Assembly: GCA_022794295.1 (NCBI GenBank)
Contig: JAAWEO010000003.1
Location: 1 to 34,276, forward strand
DNA length: 34,276 nucleotides
Reading direction: 5' to 3'
DNA from: Angelakisella sp.
GTDB taxonomy: Bacteria > Bacillota > Clostridia > Oscillospirales > Ruminococcaceae
Part shown: positions 1 to 8,236 of the stretch, piece after piece
Layout: each line of letters begins with the position of its first letter
How positions within the stretch are numbered: position 1 is the first letter of the stretch
Translations under genes and position numbers: made by a program
The notes under the pieces: model-generated
The model's database searches: none
Told to the model about the DNA's origin: nothing
What the model saw: the letters and a program-made list of their open reading frames with translations, nothing else

Positions 1-443
1 GCCTGCTTCATCTCCTTGGAGCGCAGGTTGGCCTGGGTGAGCATCTCGGTGGCCTTGGCGGTGGACTGGGCCGAGAGCTCGTTGGAGCGGGCGGTGGCCT
101 GGGCCACCATGTCCGCCGCCTTCTGGCTGGCCTCGCTGAGCATCGCCATCCCCTTGGCGTTTGCCTGGCGGACGATGGCGTCGTTGTCCACCAGGGCCTT
201 GGCCCGTTCCTCCGCCTTGCGGATCAGGTCCTCCGCCTCCTGCTTAGCCATGGAGAGGATCTCGTTGCGGTCCGCCACCACTGCCCGGGCCTGCTTGATC
301 TCCGAGGGGATGTTGAGGCGGATATCGTCGATCAGGTCCCGGATGCGCTCGGCATCTACCATACATTTGCTGGTAAGGGGCAGGGTCACAGCGCCTTCCA
401 GCACCTCGTCCAGCTCGTTGAGGATGGATTCCAAATTTGCCAT
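1..443 (-). CDS. ATP synthase subunit B/H-like coiled-coil protein (partial, runs off window start)
   Basis: Manual minus-strand translation from ATG at 443: MANLESILNELDEVLEGAVTLPLTSKCMVDAERIRDLIDDIRLNIPSEIKQARAVVADRNEIL..., Ala/Glu/Lys-rich coiled coil, directly upstream of coaD/rsmD as in many Clostridia. Plus-strand 16-1008 ORF is antisense. Confidence 0.75.
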   Translation of the reverse strand, partial: MANLESILNELDEVLEGAVTLPLTSKCMVDAERIRDLIDDIRLNIPSEIKQARAVVADRNEILSMAKQEAEDLIRKAEERAKALVDNDAIVRQANAKGMAMLSEASQKAADMVAQATARSNELSAQSTAKATEMLTQANLRSKEMKQ

Positions 444-462
444 TATGCTGCCTCCTTATGTT

Positions 463-957
463 TCAACTCTGTCCTTGGGTAAGCTTTCTGTGGATCTGCT
501 CGTAGACGCAGGGGGGCACAAACCCGGTGATATCCCCACCCAGCCCGCCCACCTGGCGGACGATGCTGGAGGAGAGGTACAGGTTCCGGGAGCTGGTGGT
601 GAGGAAGATGGTCTCGCACTCCGGCAGAAGCTGGCGGTTGGTAAGGGACATCTGAAACTCGTACTCAAAGTCAGAGACTGCCCGCAGGCCCTTGACAATG
701 GCCGCCGCCCCCACCTGCTGGATGTAATTGACCAAAAGGCCGCTGTGGGAATCCACCTCCACGTTGGGAAGGCCCTCTGCCTCCACCACCCTGCGGATCA
801 TCTCCACCCGCTCGCCGGTGGTAAAAAAATTGTGCTTTTCCTGGTTGGCAGCCACCAGCACGATCACCCTGTCAAAGATGCCGCTGGCCCGCTTCACAAT
901 ATCCATGTGTCCGTTGGTAATGGGGTCGAAGCTCCCCGGACATACCACTGTTTTCAT
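463..957 (-). CDS. coaD: Pantetheine-phosphate adenylyltransferase
   Basis: MKTVVCPGSFDPITNGHMDIVKRAS... with (T/H)xGH nucleotidyltransferase motif, 164 aa. Confidence 0.97.
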   Translation of the reverse strand: MKTVVCPGSFDPITNGHMDIVKRASGIFDRVIVLVAANQEKHNFFTTGERVEMIRRVVEAEGLPNVEVDSHSGLLVNYIQQVGAAAIVKGLRAVSDFEYEFQMSLTNRQLLPECETIFLTTSSRNLYLSSSIVRQVGGLGGDITGFVPPCVYEQIHRKLTQGQS

Positions 958-1004
958 TTCTTTTTCCGTCCCGTCTGCCGCTCTTTTTCCCTGCGGCGTT
1001 TTTG

Positions 1005-1102
1005 CTAGGGCGCGTCCCTAAAATCGGGGTGCCTGGACTTTTCGCAAGCACTTTCTCCTTGTAGAAAAAGACAAGTGCCAAGACTTTTGGGACATGCCCT
1101 AG
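1005..1102. repeat. MITE/REP-like imperfect palindrome (CTAGGGCGCGTCCC ... GGGACATGCCCTAG)
   Basis: Terminal inverted repeats TAGGGCGCGTCCCTAAAA / TTTTGGGACATGCCCTA in the coaD-rsmD gap; one end recurs at 13116-13139. Confidence 0.65.
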
Positions 1103-1109
1103 GGCCGTC

Positions 1110-1679
1110 CTACAGCCCCTCCTCCTCTGTCGGGCGGCGGTACAAGGTGAGCAGGATCTTGCCGTAGCGGTAGCTTTTTTTCACCCGGAACTCCCCCACC
1201 TGCTCCGGAAGGGGCTCCTTTACCCGGGTCTCGCAGAGGATGGCCCCCCCGGGGCTCATCTTCCCCACCAAAAGGGGAAGGGCCTCCTGGACCAGGCCCT
1301 TGTCATAGGGGGGGTCCAAAAGGGCGATGTCGAAAACCTCGTTGGTGGAGCGCAGAAAGGCGGCAAAGTCCATGGCCGCCACCCGGGAGGCCTTGGCAAG
1401 GCCGGTGTGCTGGAGGTTCTGCCGGGTGATGTTCTGGGATTCCCGGGAGCTGTCCACAAAGACGCAGCCCCTGGCCCCCCGGCTGAGGGCCTCGATCCCC
1501 AGCTGCCCCGAACCGGCGAACAGGTCCAGGACATTGGCCCCCTCGATCTCGAACTGAAGGATGCTGAACATAGCCTCCTTCACCATGTCGGTGGTGGGCC
1601 GCACGTCCAGCCCCTCCAAAGCTGCCAGCTTCCGCCCCCTGGCGGTCCCGGTGATCACTCTCAAATTGTTTTCCTCCAA
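1110..1679 (-). CDS. rsmD: 16S rRNA (guanine(966)-N(2))-methyltransferase RsmD
   Basis: RVITGTARGRKL, DLFAGSGQLGIEALSRGA, LLDPPYDKG methyltransferase motifs. Confidence 0.95.
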   Translation of the reverse strand: MEENNLRVITGTARGRKLAALEGLDVRPTTDMVKEAMFSILQFEIEGANVLDLFAGSGQLGIEALSRGARGCVFVDSSRESQNITRQNLQHTGLAKASRVAAMDFAAFLRSTNEVFDIALLDPPYDKGLVQEALPLLVGKMSPGGAILCETRVKEPLPEQVGEFRVKKSYRYGKILLTLYRRPTEEEGL

Positions 1680-1727
1680 AAAATACGGTATCGTTACCCT
1701 TTATTATTGATGATTTTCCCGTTTCTG

Positions 1728-3638
1728 TCAATCTTTTTCTTCCGGATTTCCAGAAATTTCCCCATCTGGGGCGGGGTCCTCTCCCCTCTCCTCCCCGTGG
1801 AGGGCCTCATAAAGCCTTCGGGCTGCGGGCAGGGTCATCCCCTTCACCTTTGCCAGCTCCTCCGGGGAGGCTGCGGCAATGGCCTTCCAGGTTTTAAAGT
1901 GGCGGTACAGGGCGGCGGCCCTGGTCTGGCCGATCCCCTCCACCTCCAGCAGGCGGGTGTTCACCGAGCCCTTCTGGTGGCTCTTTCTGGAAAACTCGAT
2001 GCTGTACCGGTGGACCTCGTCCTGGATACCGGTGACAAAGGCAAAGACCCCCCGGTTGGCGCTGATGGCGATCTCCCCGTTCTGGGAGGTGATGGCCCGG
2101 GTGCGGTGGCGGCTGTCCTTGACCATGCCGAACACCGGGATCTTCATCCCGCACCGTGCCAGGACCGCCTCCGCCACCGCCACATGGTTCGCCCCTCCGT
2201 CAATGAGCCACAGGTCAGGGAGGCGCTCAAAGCCATCGGGCTTCCCCTCTCCGGGGTTCTGCCGGTGCTCCAGGTAGTGGGCCATCCGCCGGGAGAGCAT
2301 CTGGTCCATGGCGGCGTAGTCGTCGGGCTGGGCCTGGTCCCGGATGGTAAAACGCTTGTAATTCTTCCGCAGGGGGCGGCCGTTTTCATAGACCACCATC
2401 CCCCCCACAATGGTCTGCCCGCCAAAGTTGGAAATATCATAGGCCTCGATGTAGGCCGGGGGCTTTTCCATCCCCAGCAGGAGGCCCAGCTCCCCCACCG
2501 CTGTCATCTCCCGGCCGGTGCGCCGGGTGCGGGTTGCCAGGGCCTGGGCGGCGTTGTTCTGGGCCATTTCGATCAGGCGCAGGGGCTGCCCCCGGGCGGG
2601 CACCGTAATGGTCAGCTTCTTCCCCCGGTCCTCGGTGATCAGCTGGGCCAGCAGCTCCTGGTCGGGGACGGGGCGGTCCAGAAACAGCTCCGAGGGGCCA
2701 TCCCGGCGGCCCATATAGTAGCTGAGGATAAACTCCCCCTGAACGTTCTCGATGCTTTCGAAGCAGTCAAAGGTGAAATCCAGCTTGTCCCGCAGGCGGC
2801 CCTCCCGAAAGACCAGCACCGAAAGATAGATGGTATCGGTCCCCTGGACCGCCGCCACCACATCCAGGCTTTTGTGGTTATAGGCCATCACCTTCTGCTG
2901 CTGGACGATGCGCTCCATGGCCCGGATGCGGTCCCGGTACCGGGCGGCCCGCTCGAAGTCCAGCTCCTCCGCCGCCTGCTCCATCTTTTTGGTGAGGGCC
3001 TCCACCGTCTGGCCGCCCCCTCCCTTAACAAAGGCCAGGGCCTCCTCAAAGACCTCGGCGTACTGCTCCGGGGTGATCTTCCCGGTACAGACCCCCATAC
3101 ACTGCTTGATATGGTAGCTGAGGCAGGGCCGGGCCTTACCGCAGTCCTCCGGGAACCGCCTGGTACAGGTGGGCAGAAGAAAGGCCTTGTTGGCCTCCTC
3201 CACCGTCTGCTTTACCACCATGGACGAGGTATAGGGTCCCAGGTAGGTGTAGTCCTTTTCCGTCTTTTGCATCTCGAAGGTGATACGGGGGTAGGCCCCC
3301 GGGGAGATGCCCACATAAAAATACCCCTTGGCGTCCTTCAAAAGGATATTATACTTTGGGGTGTGAAGCTTGATCAGGCTGGCCTCCAGCACCAGGGCCT
3401 CGAATTCGCTGTCGGTGACGATGTAGTCGAAATCCCGGACATTTTCCACCATACGGTAGACCTTGGCCTGGTGCCGGTCCACCGACCGGAAGTAGGAGGA
3501 CACCCGGTTTTTCAGGGACTTGGCCTTGCCGATATAAATAATCTGGCTCTTGGCGTCCTTCATAATATAGACCCCGGGCTCCTGGGGAAGGAGCTTCGTC
3601 CGCTGGTGGAGGGTCTCCACGATCTCCATATTCATCAT
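1728..3638 (-). CDS. uvrC: Excinuclease ABC subunit C
   Basis: GIY-YIG (PGVYIMKDAKSQIIYIGKAKSLKNRVSSYF), UVR domain, C-terminal HhH. Start set at MMNMEIVETLHQRTK (3638), preceded by AAGGAGG, rather than ORF-track start 3728. Confidence 0.95.
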   Translation of the reverse strand: MMNMEIVETLHQRTKLLPQEPGVYIMKDAKSQIIYIGKAKSLKNRVSSYFRSVDRHQAKVYRMVENVRDFDYIVTDSEFEALVLEASLIKLHTPKYNILLKDAKGYFYVGISPGAYPRITFEMQKTEKDYTYLGPYTSSMVVKQTVEEANKAFLLPTCTRRFPEDCGKARPCLSYHIKQCMGVCTGKITPEQYAEVFEEALAFVKGGGGQTVEALTKKMEQAAEELDFERAARYRDRIRAMERIVQQQKVMAYNHKSLDVVAAVQGTDTIYLSVLVFREGRLRDKLDFTFDCFESIENVQGEFILSYYMGRRDGPSELFLDRPVPDQELLAQLITEDRGKKLTITVPARGQPLRLIEMAQNNAAQALATRTRRTGREMTAVGELGLLLGMEKPPAYIEAYDISNFGGQTIVGGMVVYENGRPLRKNYKRFTIRDQAQPDDYAAMDQMLSRRMAHYLEHRQNPGEGKPDGFERLPDLWLIDGGANHVAVAEAVLARCGMKIPVFGMVKDSRHRTRAITSQNGEIAISANRGVFAFVTGIQDEVHRYSIEFSRKSHQKGSVNTRLLEVEGIGQTRAAALYRHFKTWKAIAAASPEELAKVKGMTLPAARRLYEALHGEERGEDPAPDGEISGNPEEKD

Positions 3639-3726
3639 CCGGGGTACCTCCTTATGGGACACAGAAAAGCCCGGAGCGCCTTCTCTGCGCTCCAGGCCCT
3701 TTTCTTTGACATTGGGCTCTGGTTTC

Positions 3727-3755
3727 ATTATACCGGTTTTGGGTGCTTTTTACAA
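3727..3755 (-). promoter_or_regulatory. Putative sigma-A promoter of uvrC
   Basis: Minus strand TTGTAA (3755-3750) - 17 nt - TATAAT (3732-3727). Confidence 0.6.
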
Positions 3756-4290
3756 GACCCCTCTTTTTTTGGGGGGCTGTGCTTGGGGGCCGCCTGGGGG
3801 CGGCCTGTAGAGGGTCGAATGGACCGGCCTTATGGGCCGGTCCATTCGAGGGGGGGCGGTTGTTGCAAAACACCCCACTGGGGTGTATTTGCAGGTTGGT
3901 TGGGTGCGGGGCGAGCAGGCTTCTCCTTTCTTTTTTTCTTTCAAAAAGAAAGGAGCAAAGAAAAATGCGCCCTCCGGTAAGATGCGGGGGAATTTCGCCT
4001 GTTGCGACGGGCGACCAGGGCGCCGCCCTGGACCTGCCACCCTTTGAAAAGGGTGGACCTAAACTTTAGACCCTACGGGAGGTTGTGCGAGGCGAAAGGC
4101 GGTACCTGGAGTCTTGGGCTGACAGGAGTCACCTCCATCCAGCCTGTCAACGGTAGGGGAATCGTTTCGCCCTGTGCTCGTCAGGACTCCAGGCACCCAC
4201 TATCCCTTTCGCACACCGTTAAGGCGCGTTAGCGCCGGGTAAGGTCTGAGGGTCTGTCAGCGGCCATCAGGCCGCCGGGGAGGGTGGAAA
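3743..4290. repeat. Hairpin-rich intergenic element (composite of at least five hairpins plus a large imperfect palindrome)
   Basis: Hairpins 3815-3849, 3870-3886, 3923-3955, 4015-4031, 4037-4056; large imperfect palindrome about 4073-4249; right end recurs inverted at 31461-31600. Overlapping ORFs lack recognisable domains. Confidence 0.7.
3815..3849. repeat. Perfect 15-bp inverted repeat, 5-nt loop
   Basis: TCGAATGGACCGGCC ttatg GGCCGGTCCATTCGA. Confidence 0.9.
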
Positions 4291-4292
4291 AA

Positions 4293-4631
4293 TTAGCAGA
4301 TGTCGTAGAGGCGGCGGTTGCAGTACATTTGGCTCTCGGGGACGCCTTCCGGGTAGGCGGTCAGCAGCTTCAGGGAGTAAAGGTCACAGGTGGTCTCTGC
4401 GTTGGTGCAGGGGTCCAGCAGCACAAAAAAGCTGTTCCCTACGCTTTTCAGAAGCCCCGATACGGTAATGGTCTCCCCGGTGCCGATCAGAAAGCGGCAG
4501 ACCACAAACCGCCCGATGGCCTTGCAGATCCGCTCCTGAAGGGTCTTGGGGTCGATCTCCCGGGGCTCCATACCCTCCACCGCTGCAATGGGCAGGGTCA
4601 CCTCCGGCATATTAGATGGCTGTGCAGACAT
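4293..4631 (-). CDS. Hypothetical protein, 112 aa
   Basis: MSAQPSNMPEVTLPIAAVEGMEPREIDPKTLQERICKAIGRF...; plausible start upstream in minus direction, no family recognised with confidence. Confidence 0.75.
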   Translation of the reverse strand: MSAQPSNMPEVTLPIAAVEGMEPREIDPKTLQERICKAIGRFVVCRFLIGTGETITVSGLLKSVGNSFFVLLDPCTNAETTCDLYSLKLLTAYPEGVPESQMYCNRRLYDIC

Positions 4632-4715
4632 TGCACATCAACTCCTTTTTGGATGGACTACGACCCCACGGGGAGCCGTATGCCCTATCCTATGCCGCAG
4701 ACAGGGGGAAGGTGT

Positions 4716-5771
4716 TCAGGCCAGGTCTATGGTCAGCAGAAACGCCAGGTCCTCGCTCTCCTCCCCATTGAAGATGACCCTCGCCTCCTCCTCCCCAAAC
4801 TGGACGGTGAACCAGCTGCCAATGTAGGTGACGCAGAAAAGCTGCTGCCCTTCCCCGCCGTAGGCGAGGATGGTGACACCGCCGCCGGTGACCGGGTCCT
4901 CCTTGGTCTCCGGGGGGTACAGGGTCACCTGGGCGCTTTGCAGCAGGGTCCGGATCTGTCCCTCGATGGGCACCGGCAGCTCCCCCGGTCCGGCGCCGGT
5001 GCGGCAGACCGCCAGGCGGTTGATCTCCGCGGTTTGGATCAGGCTGTACCAGCGGTCCAGGTCAGCCTGGGTGCCGTAGCTCCCCTTCAGCAGGGGACCC
5101 GCCAGCCGTTCATCCTCCATGGAGATCACTTCCCCGGGGTCCAGGCCAAAGAAGGGGGAATCGCTGCGGTACTTTTCCAGGGAGGGCAGGTCCAGGTTCA
5201 TCCTTTCCCCGTTAAAAATATAGTTGGAGCTTTTTTCCTCGGTAAAAAAGCTCACCATAAACCAGAAGCCATCGTAACCGACCTCCAGCAGCTCCTTCCC
5301 CTCCCGGTCATAAATCCCTATCCCATAGGTCCCCCCGGTAGCGGGGTTTTCCATCCTCTCGAAAAACTCCGGCTGGGCAGCTTCCAGGGCCCGGAGAATC
5401 TCCAGCTCCGTCTCCACCGGAAGCTCCGCTTCCACATCGGTCCAATCGCAGGCTGTCAGGTAGGAGATATCTGCTGTCCCCAGCAGGGCCTTGAACTCCG
5501 CCAGCTCCTTTTCGGTGCCCAGCTCCCAGGAATAGGGCCTTTCCTCGCTCCTTTCCGGCCGGTCATAGGGCAGCACCTTCCCCGGCTGTAAATCCCACTC
5601 CCGTTCCGGCTGGGAGGCCGGCTCCTGGGAAGATGCCTCCGGGGCAGGCTCCGCACCGGAGGACGGGCTTTCGGGCTGTGTCTCCGGGGCGGAGGGGGTC
5701 TCCCCTCCCCCGCAGGCGGTCAGGGAGAGGACCAGGACGGCGGCCAGCAGGAAAACCATCAGCTTTTTCAT
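4716..5771 (-). CDS. Secreted lipoprotein with internally duplicated domain
   Basis: MKKLMVFLLAAVLVLSLTACGGG lipobox signal peptide; start at 5771 with upstream AGGAG; two related halves ending in (Y/V)IFNGE. Confidence 0.85.
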   Translation of the reverse strand: MKKLMVFLLAAVLVLSLTACGGGETPSAPETQPESPSSGAEPAPEASSQEPASQPEREWDLQPGKVLPYDRPERSEERPYSWELGTEKELAEFKALLGTADISYLTACDWTDVEAELPVETELEILRALEAAQPEFFERMENPATGGTYGIGIYDREGKELLEVGYDGFWFMVSFFTEEKSSNYIFNGERMNLDLPSLEKYRSDSPFFGLDPGEVISMEDERLAGPLLKGSYGTQADLDRWYSLIQTAEINRLAVCRTGAGPGELPVPIEGQIRTLLQSAQVTLYPPETKEDPVTGGGVTILAYGGEGQQLFCVTYIGSWFTVQFGEEEARVIFNGEESEDLAFLLTIDLA

Positions 5772-5866
5772 AGGGACAGCTCCTTTCTGTTCTGCGTAAG
5801 GTACAATTTTCATATATCCCTTTAAAGGATAGTGGCGAAAAACGCCGCTTTTATTGCAGAGAACAG

Positions 5867-5905
5867 AAAAAACCTTCCCGCCCGAAAACGGGAGGGAAGG
5901 CTTTT
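5867..5905 (-). terminator. Rho-independent terminator of serine hydrolase gene
   Basis: Minus strand CCTTCCCTCCCG-TTTT-CGGGCGGGAAGG followed by TTTTTT. Confidence 0.85.
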
Positions 5906-5908
5906 GGA

Positions 5909-7120
5909 TCAAGCTTCTTCCGGAATGCAGGCTGCCAGCACATAGTCGGTAAAGTAGGGGCGGGCGGCGTAGCTGTCATGGGGGCCAACGCAGGTGATCA
6001 CCGTCACCAGCTCCAGCTCCGGCACCACAAAGATATACTGGCCCCAGGCCCCGAAGGCGTGGTAGGCGTCATACTGGGCCGCCCCGTGGGGGGCCTGATA
6101 GGTGCCGAAGGCGTTGACCCCATAGGGGCGGATCCACCACTGGTAGCCGTACTGCCCGGTGCTGCCCCCGGGGCCGGGGTTCTGGACCAAGGTGGACTCT
6201 GCCACCCAGTCCGCCGGGACCAGCTGCTCCCCCTTCCAGACGCCCCCCTGAAGGTAGAGCTGGCCGAACCGGGCGGCGTCCCGGGCGCTGATCACCACCC
6301 CGTTGCCCCCATCGGCAATGCCCTGGGGGTCGGTGCCCCAGGTGATGGTCTCCATACCCAGGGGGTCAAAAAGGTTCTCCTTGCCGTATTCCAACAGGGG
6401 CTTCCCGGTGGCCGCCTCCAGGGCCGCCGCCAAAAGGTGGGTGTTGCCGGTGCTGTAGTTGAAAAGCTGCCCCGGCTGCGCCGCCTGGTCCCGGCCCAGG
6501 ATGTACTCCACCCAGTTCCCGGCGGAACGAAACTCCTGCCAGTTGCTGTACCCGCCCCCCCACTCGTACCACTCCAGGCCGGAGGTCTGGGTGAGAAGGT
6601 GCCGGAGGGTCAGCTCCCTTTTGGTCCCCGGGAGCTCCTCCACCTGGGGGAGATAGCGGGACAGAGGGTCCTCCACCCCGCCCAGATACCCCTGGTCTAT
6701 GGCGATGCCCACAAGGGCGCCGGTAAAGGATTTGGAGCAGGAATGGATCTCGAATACCGTGTTTTCGTCATAGTCCCCGGCGTAGTATTCGTCCACAAGG
6801 ACCCCGTCCCTGACGATCACCATGGCGGAGATGGGGGAGGCAGGCAGCACCCTGTGGAGGTCCTCCAGCACCGCCGGGTCCATCCGGTGGTTTTCCGGGG
6901 CGTCAACGGTCCAGCTGTTGTCCGGCTCCGGCTCCGGCAGGGGTTCCGGCTCCGGGGCGGGGGATCCGGCAGAGGGGGCGGGCGGCTCCGGGGCGGAGGC
7001 ACCGGAAACCGGCGCCTTTGGGGAGCAGGCGGCAAGGGTCAGCAGCACCGCCAGAAGCAGGGCAAGGATACGGCAATTCACGGAACAACATCCTTTCGTT
7101 TTGGTCTGTCTGGTCATCAC
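5909..7120 (-). CDS. Serine hydrolase, beta-lactamase class C family, lipoprotein
   Basis: Signal peptide LLAVLLTLAACS; SCSKSFTGALVG (SxxK), YSTGNTHLL (YxN-type), typical class C/PBP4*-like layout. Confidence 0.88.
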   Translation of the reverse strand: MMTRQTKTKGCCSVNCRILALLLAVLLTLAACSPKAPVSGASAPEPPAPSAGSPAPEPEPLPEPEPDNSWTVDAPENHRMDPAVLEDLHRVLPASPISAMVIVRDGVLVDEYYAGDYDENTVFEIHSCSKSFTGALVGIAIDQGYLGGVEDPLSRYLPQVEELPGTKRELTLRHLLTQTSGLEWYEWGGGYSNWQEFRSAGNWVEYILGRDQAAQPGQLFNYSTGNTHLLAAALEAATGKPLLEYGKENLFDPLGMETITWGTDPQGIADGGNGVVISARDAARFGQLYLQGGVWKGEQLVPADWVAESTLVQNPGPGGSTGQYGYQWWIRPYGVNAFGTYQAPHGAAQYDAYHAFGAWGQYIFVVPELELVTVITCVGPHDSYAARPYFTDYVLAACIPEEA

Positions 7121-7142
7121 CTGGGGATCCCTCGTTCCCCTT

Positions 7143-8096
7143 TTACCCCTCGTCGGCGGGGCCGTAGCCCCCCAGGCCGAACACCGGGGGCACCGTGTTG
7201 AGGGTCATGGGGGGAAGGGGGCCGTTTTTGGCCTCCCAGGCGGCCAGCTCCTCCGCGGCCTCCCCCTTCAGGAGGGAAAGGTTGGGGAAGGTCTCCGGGA
7301 ACACCGTCTCCTGGGGGGGAGGGAGATCCCGGGGGCAGACGGGGGTGAGCCAGTCCCTTTGGAGCTTCTCCTGCTGCTCCGGGGGAAGGAGGCCGGAATC
7401 CACCAGATTCTGCCCCCACCGGTGGGTGGCCAAAAGGCTATTGTCCCCCCGGAGGAAATACTTGTACCGCACCCTCCCCCGGCGGGAGATGTTGTCCTCC
7501 AGCTGGCTGTCCAGGTGGTACCAGGTCCCGTCGATCTCCACCACAGTCCAGGCATGGTCCACCAGGTTCCCCTCCACTGAGAAGGTGAGGCCGGGGACAT
7601 ACTGGGCCCGGAGACCCATCTCCCGGAGAAGCAGGGTGAGGGCGGCGGCGTAGTCCTCGCAGGTCCCAATCCCGAACCGCAGGGGGCTGAGGGCCCGCTG
7701 CTCCAGGTAGGGGATGGGCTCCTCCCCTCCCCCGTGGATCCGCCAAAGCTCCAGGCCGATGGGCTCCTCGAAGGAGGTGCTCCGGATCATGTAGTCAAAG
7801 GCGGCCTTGGCCCGGTCGTACTGGCTCATGCCCGGGGAAACAAGACCGGCGGCGGTCTCCTCCACCAGCTGGCGGAGATAGGGGTGCAGGGCCTCCTCCC
7901 GGGGCCCTGCCGGCTCCGTTGGCTTCTCCGGTTCCTCCGGTGAGGGCGGCGGGTCCTCCGGAGCCGGGGCCGAAAGCCCTTCCCCCGGGAGCTCCCCCGG
8001 GGCCTGCCCCTCCCCTTCCCCGGCGGCAAGGCCGCAGCCTGCCAGCAGCAATGCCAGCACCAGGGCGGCTGCCTGTTTCTGTTTCATCTGCTTCAC
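7143..8096 (-). CDS. Transglutaminase-like domain lipoprotein
   Basis: LALLLAGCG lipobox; FGIGTCEDYAAALTLLLREMGLRAQYVPG ... DHAWTVVEIDGTWYHLDSQLED (Cys/His/Asp transglutaminase triad). Confidence 0.88.
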   Translation of the reverse strand: MKQMKQKQAAALVLALLLAGCGLAAGEGEGQAPGELPGEGLSAPAPEDPPPSPEEPEKPTEPAGPREEALHPYLRQLVEETAAGLVSPGMSQYDRAKAAFDYMIRSTSFEEPIGLELWRIHGGGEEPIPYLEQRALSPLRFGIGTCEDYAAALTLLLREMGLRAQYVPGLTFSVEGNLVDHAWTVVEIDGTWYHLDSQLEDNISRRGRVRYKYFLRGDNSLLATHRWGQNLVDSGLLPPEQQEKLQRDWLTPVCPRDLPPPQETVFPETFPNLSLLKGEAAEELAAWEAKNGPLPPMTLNTVPPVFGLGGYGPADEG

Positions 8097-8190
8097 TCTC
8101 CCTTCCCATCCGCTATTTTATATGCTGGAGTGGGCTCCATGGCAAGAAGGAGCCTGTAAAAATTTTGTGAATTTCTTTCACCGGGGACAG

Positions 8191-8224
8191 AAAAGCCCTC
8201 CGGAGGGAACCCCCTTCCGGAGAG
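8191..8224 (-). terminator. Probable rho-independent terminator
   Basis: Minus strand CTCCGGAAGGGGGTTCCCTCCGGAGGGCTTTTCT downstream of the 8237 stop. Confidence 0.65.
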
Positions 8225-8236
8225 CAGGATGCAGCA

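Noticed and set aside
1407-3980. 857-aa plus-strand ORF
   Set aside because: Antisense to uvrC/rsmD; low-complexity Gly/Pro/Leu/His composition typical of the opposite strand of GC-rich coding sequence.
3750-4232. Small ORFs across 3652-4232 on both strands
   Set aside because: Overlap several perfect inverted repeats, no domains and no good start context; more likely a non-coding repeat.
5909-7120. Calling the class C hydrolase an antibiotic-resistance beta-lactamase
   Set aside because: Family-level motifs do not distinguish resistance enzymes from esterases or peptidases; left as serine hydrolase.
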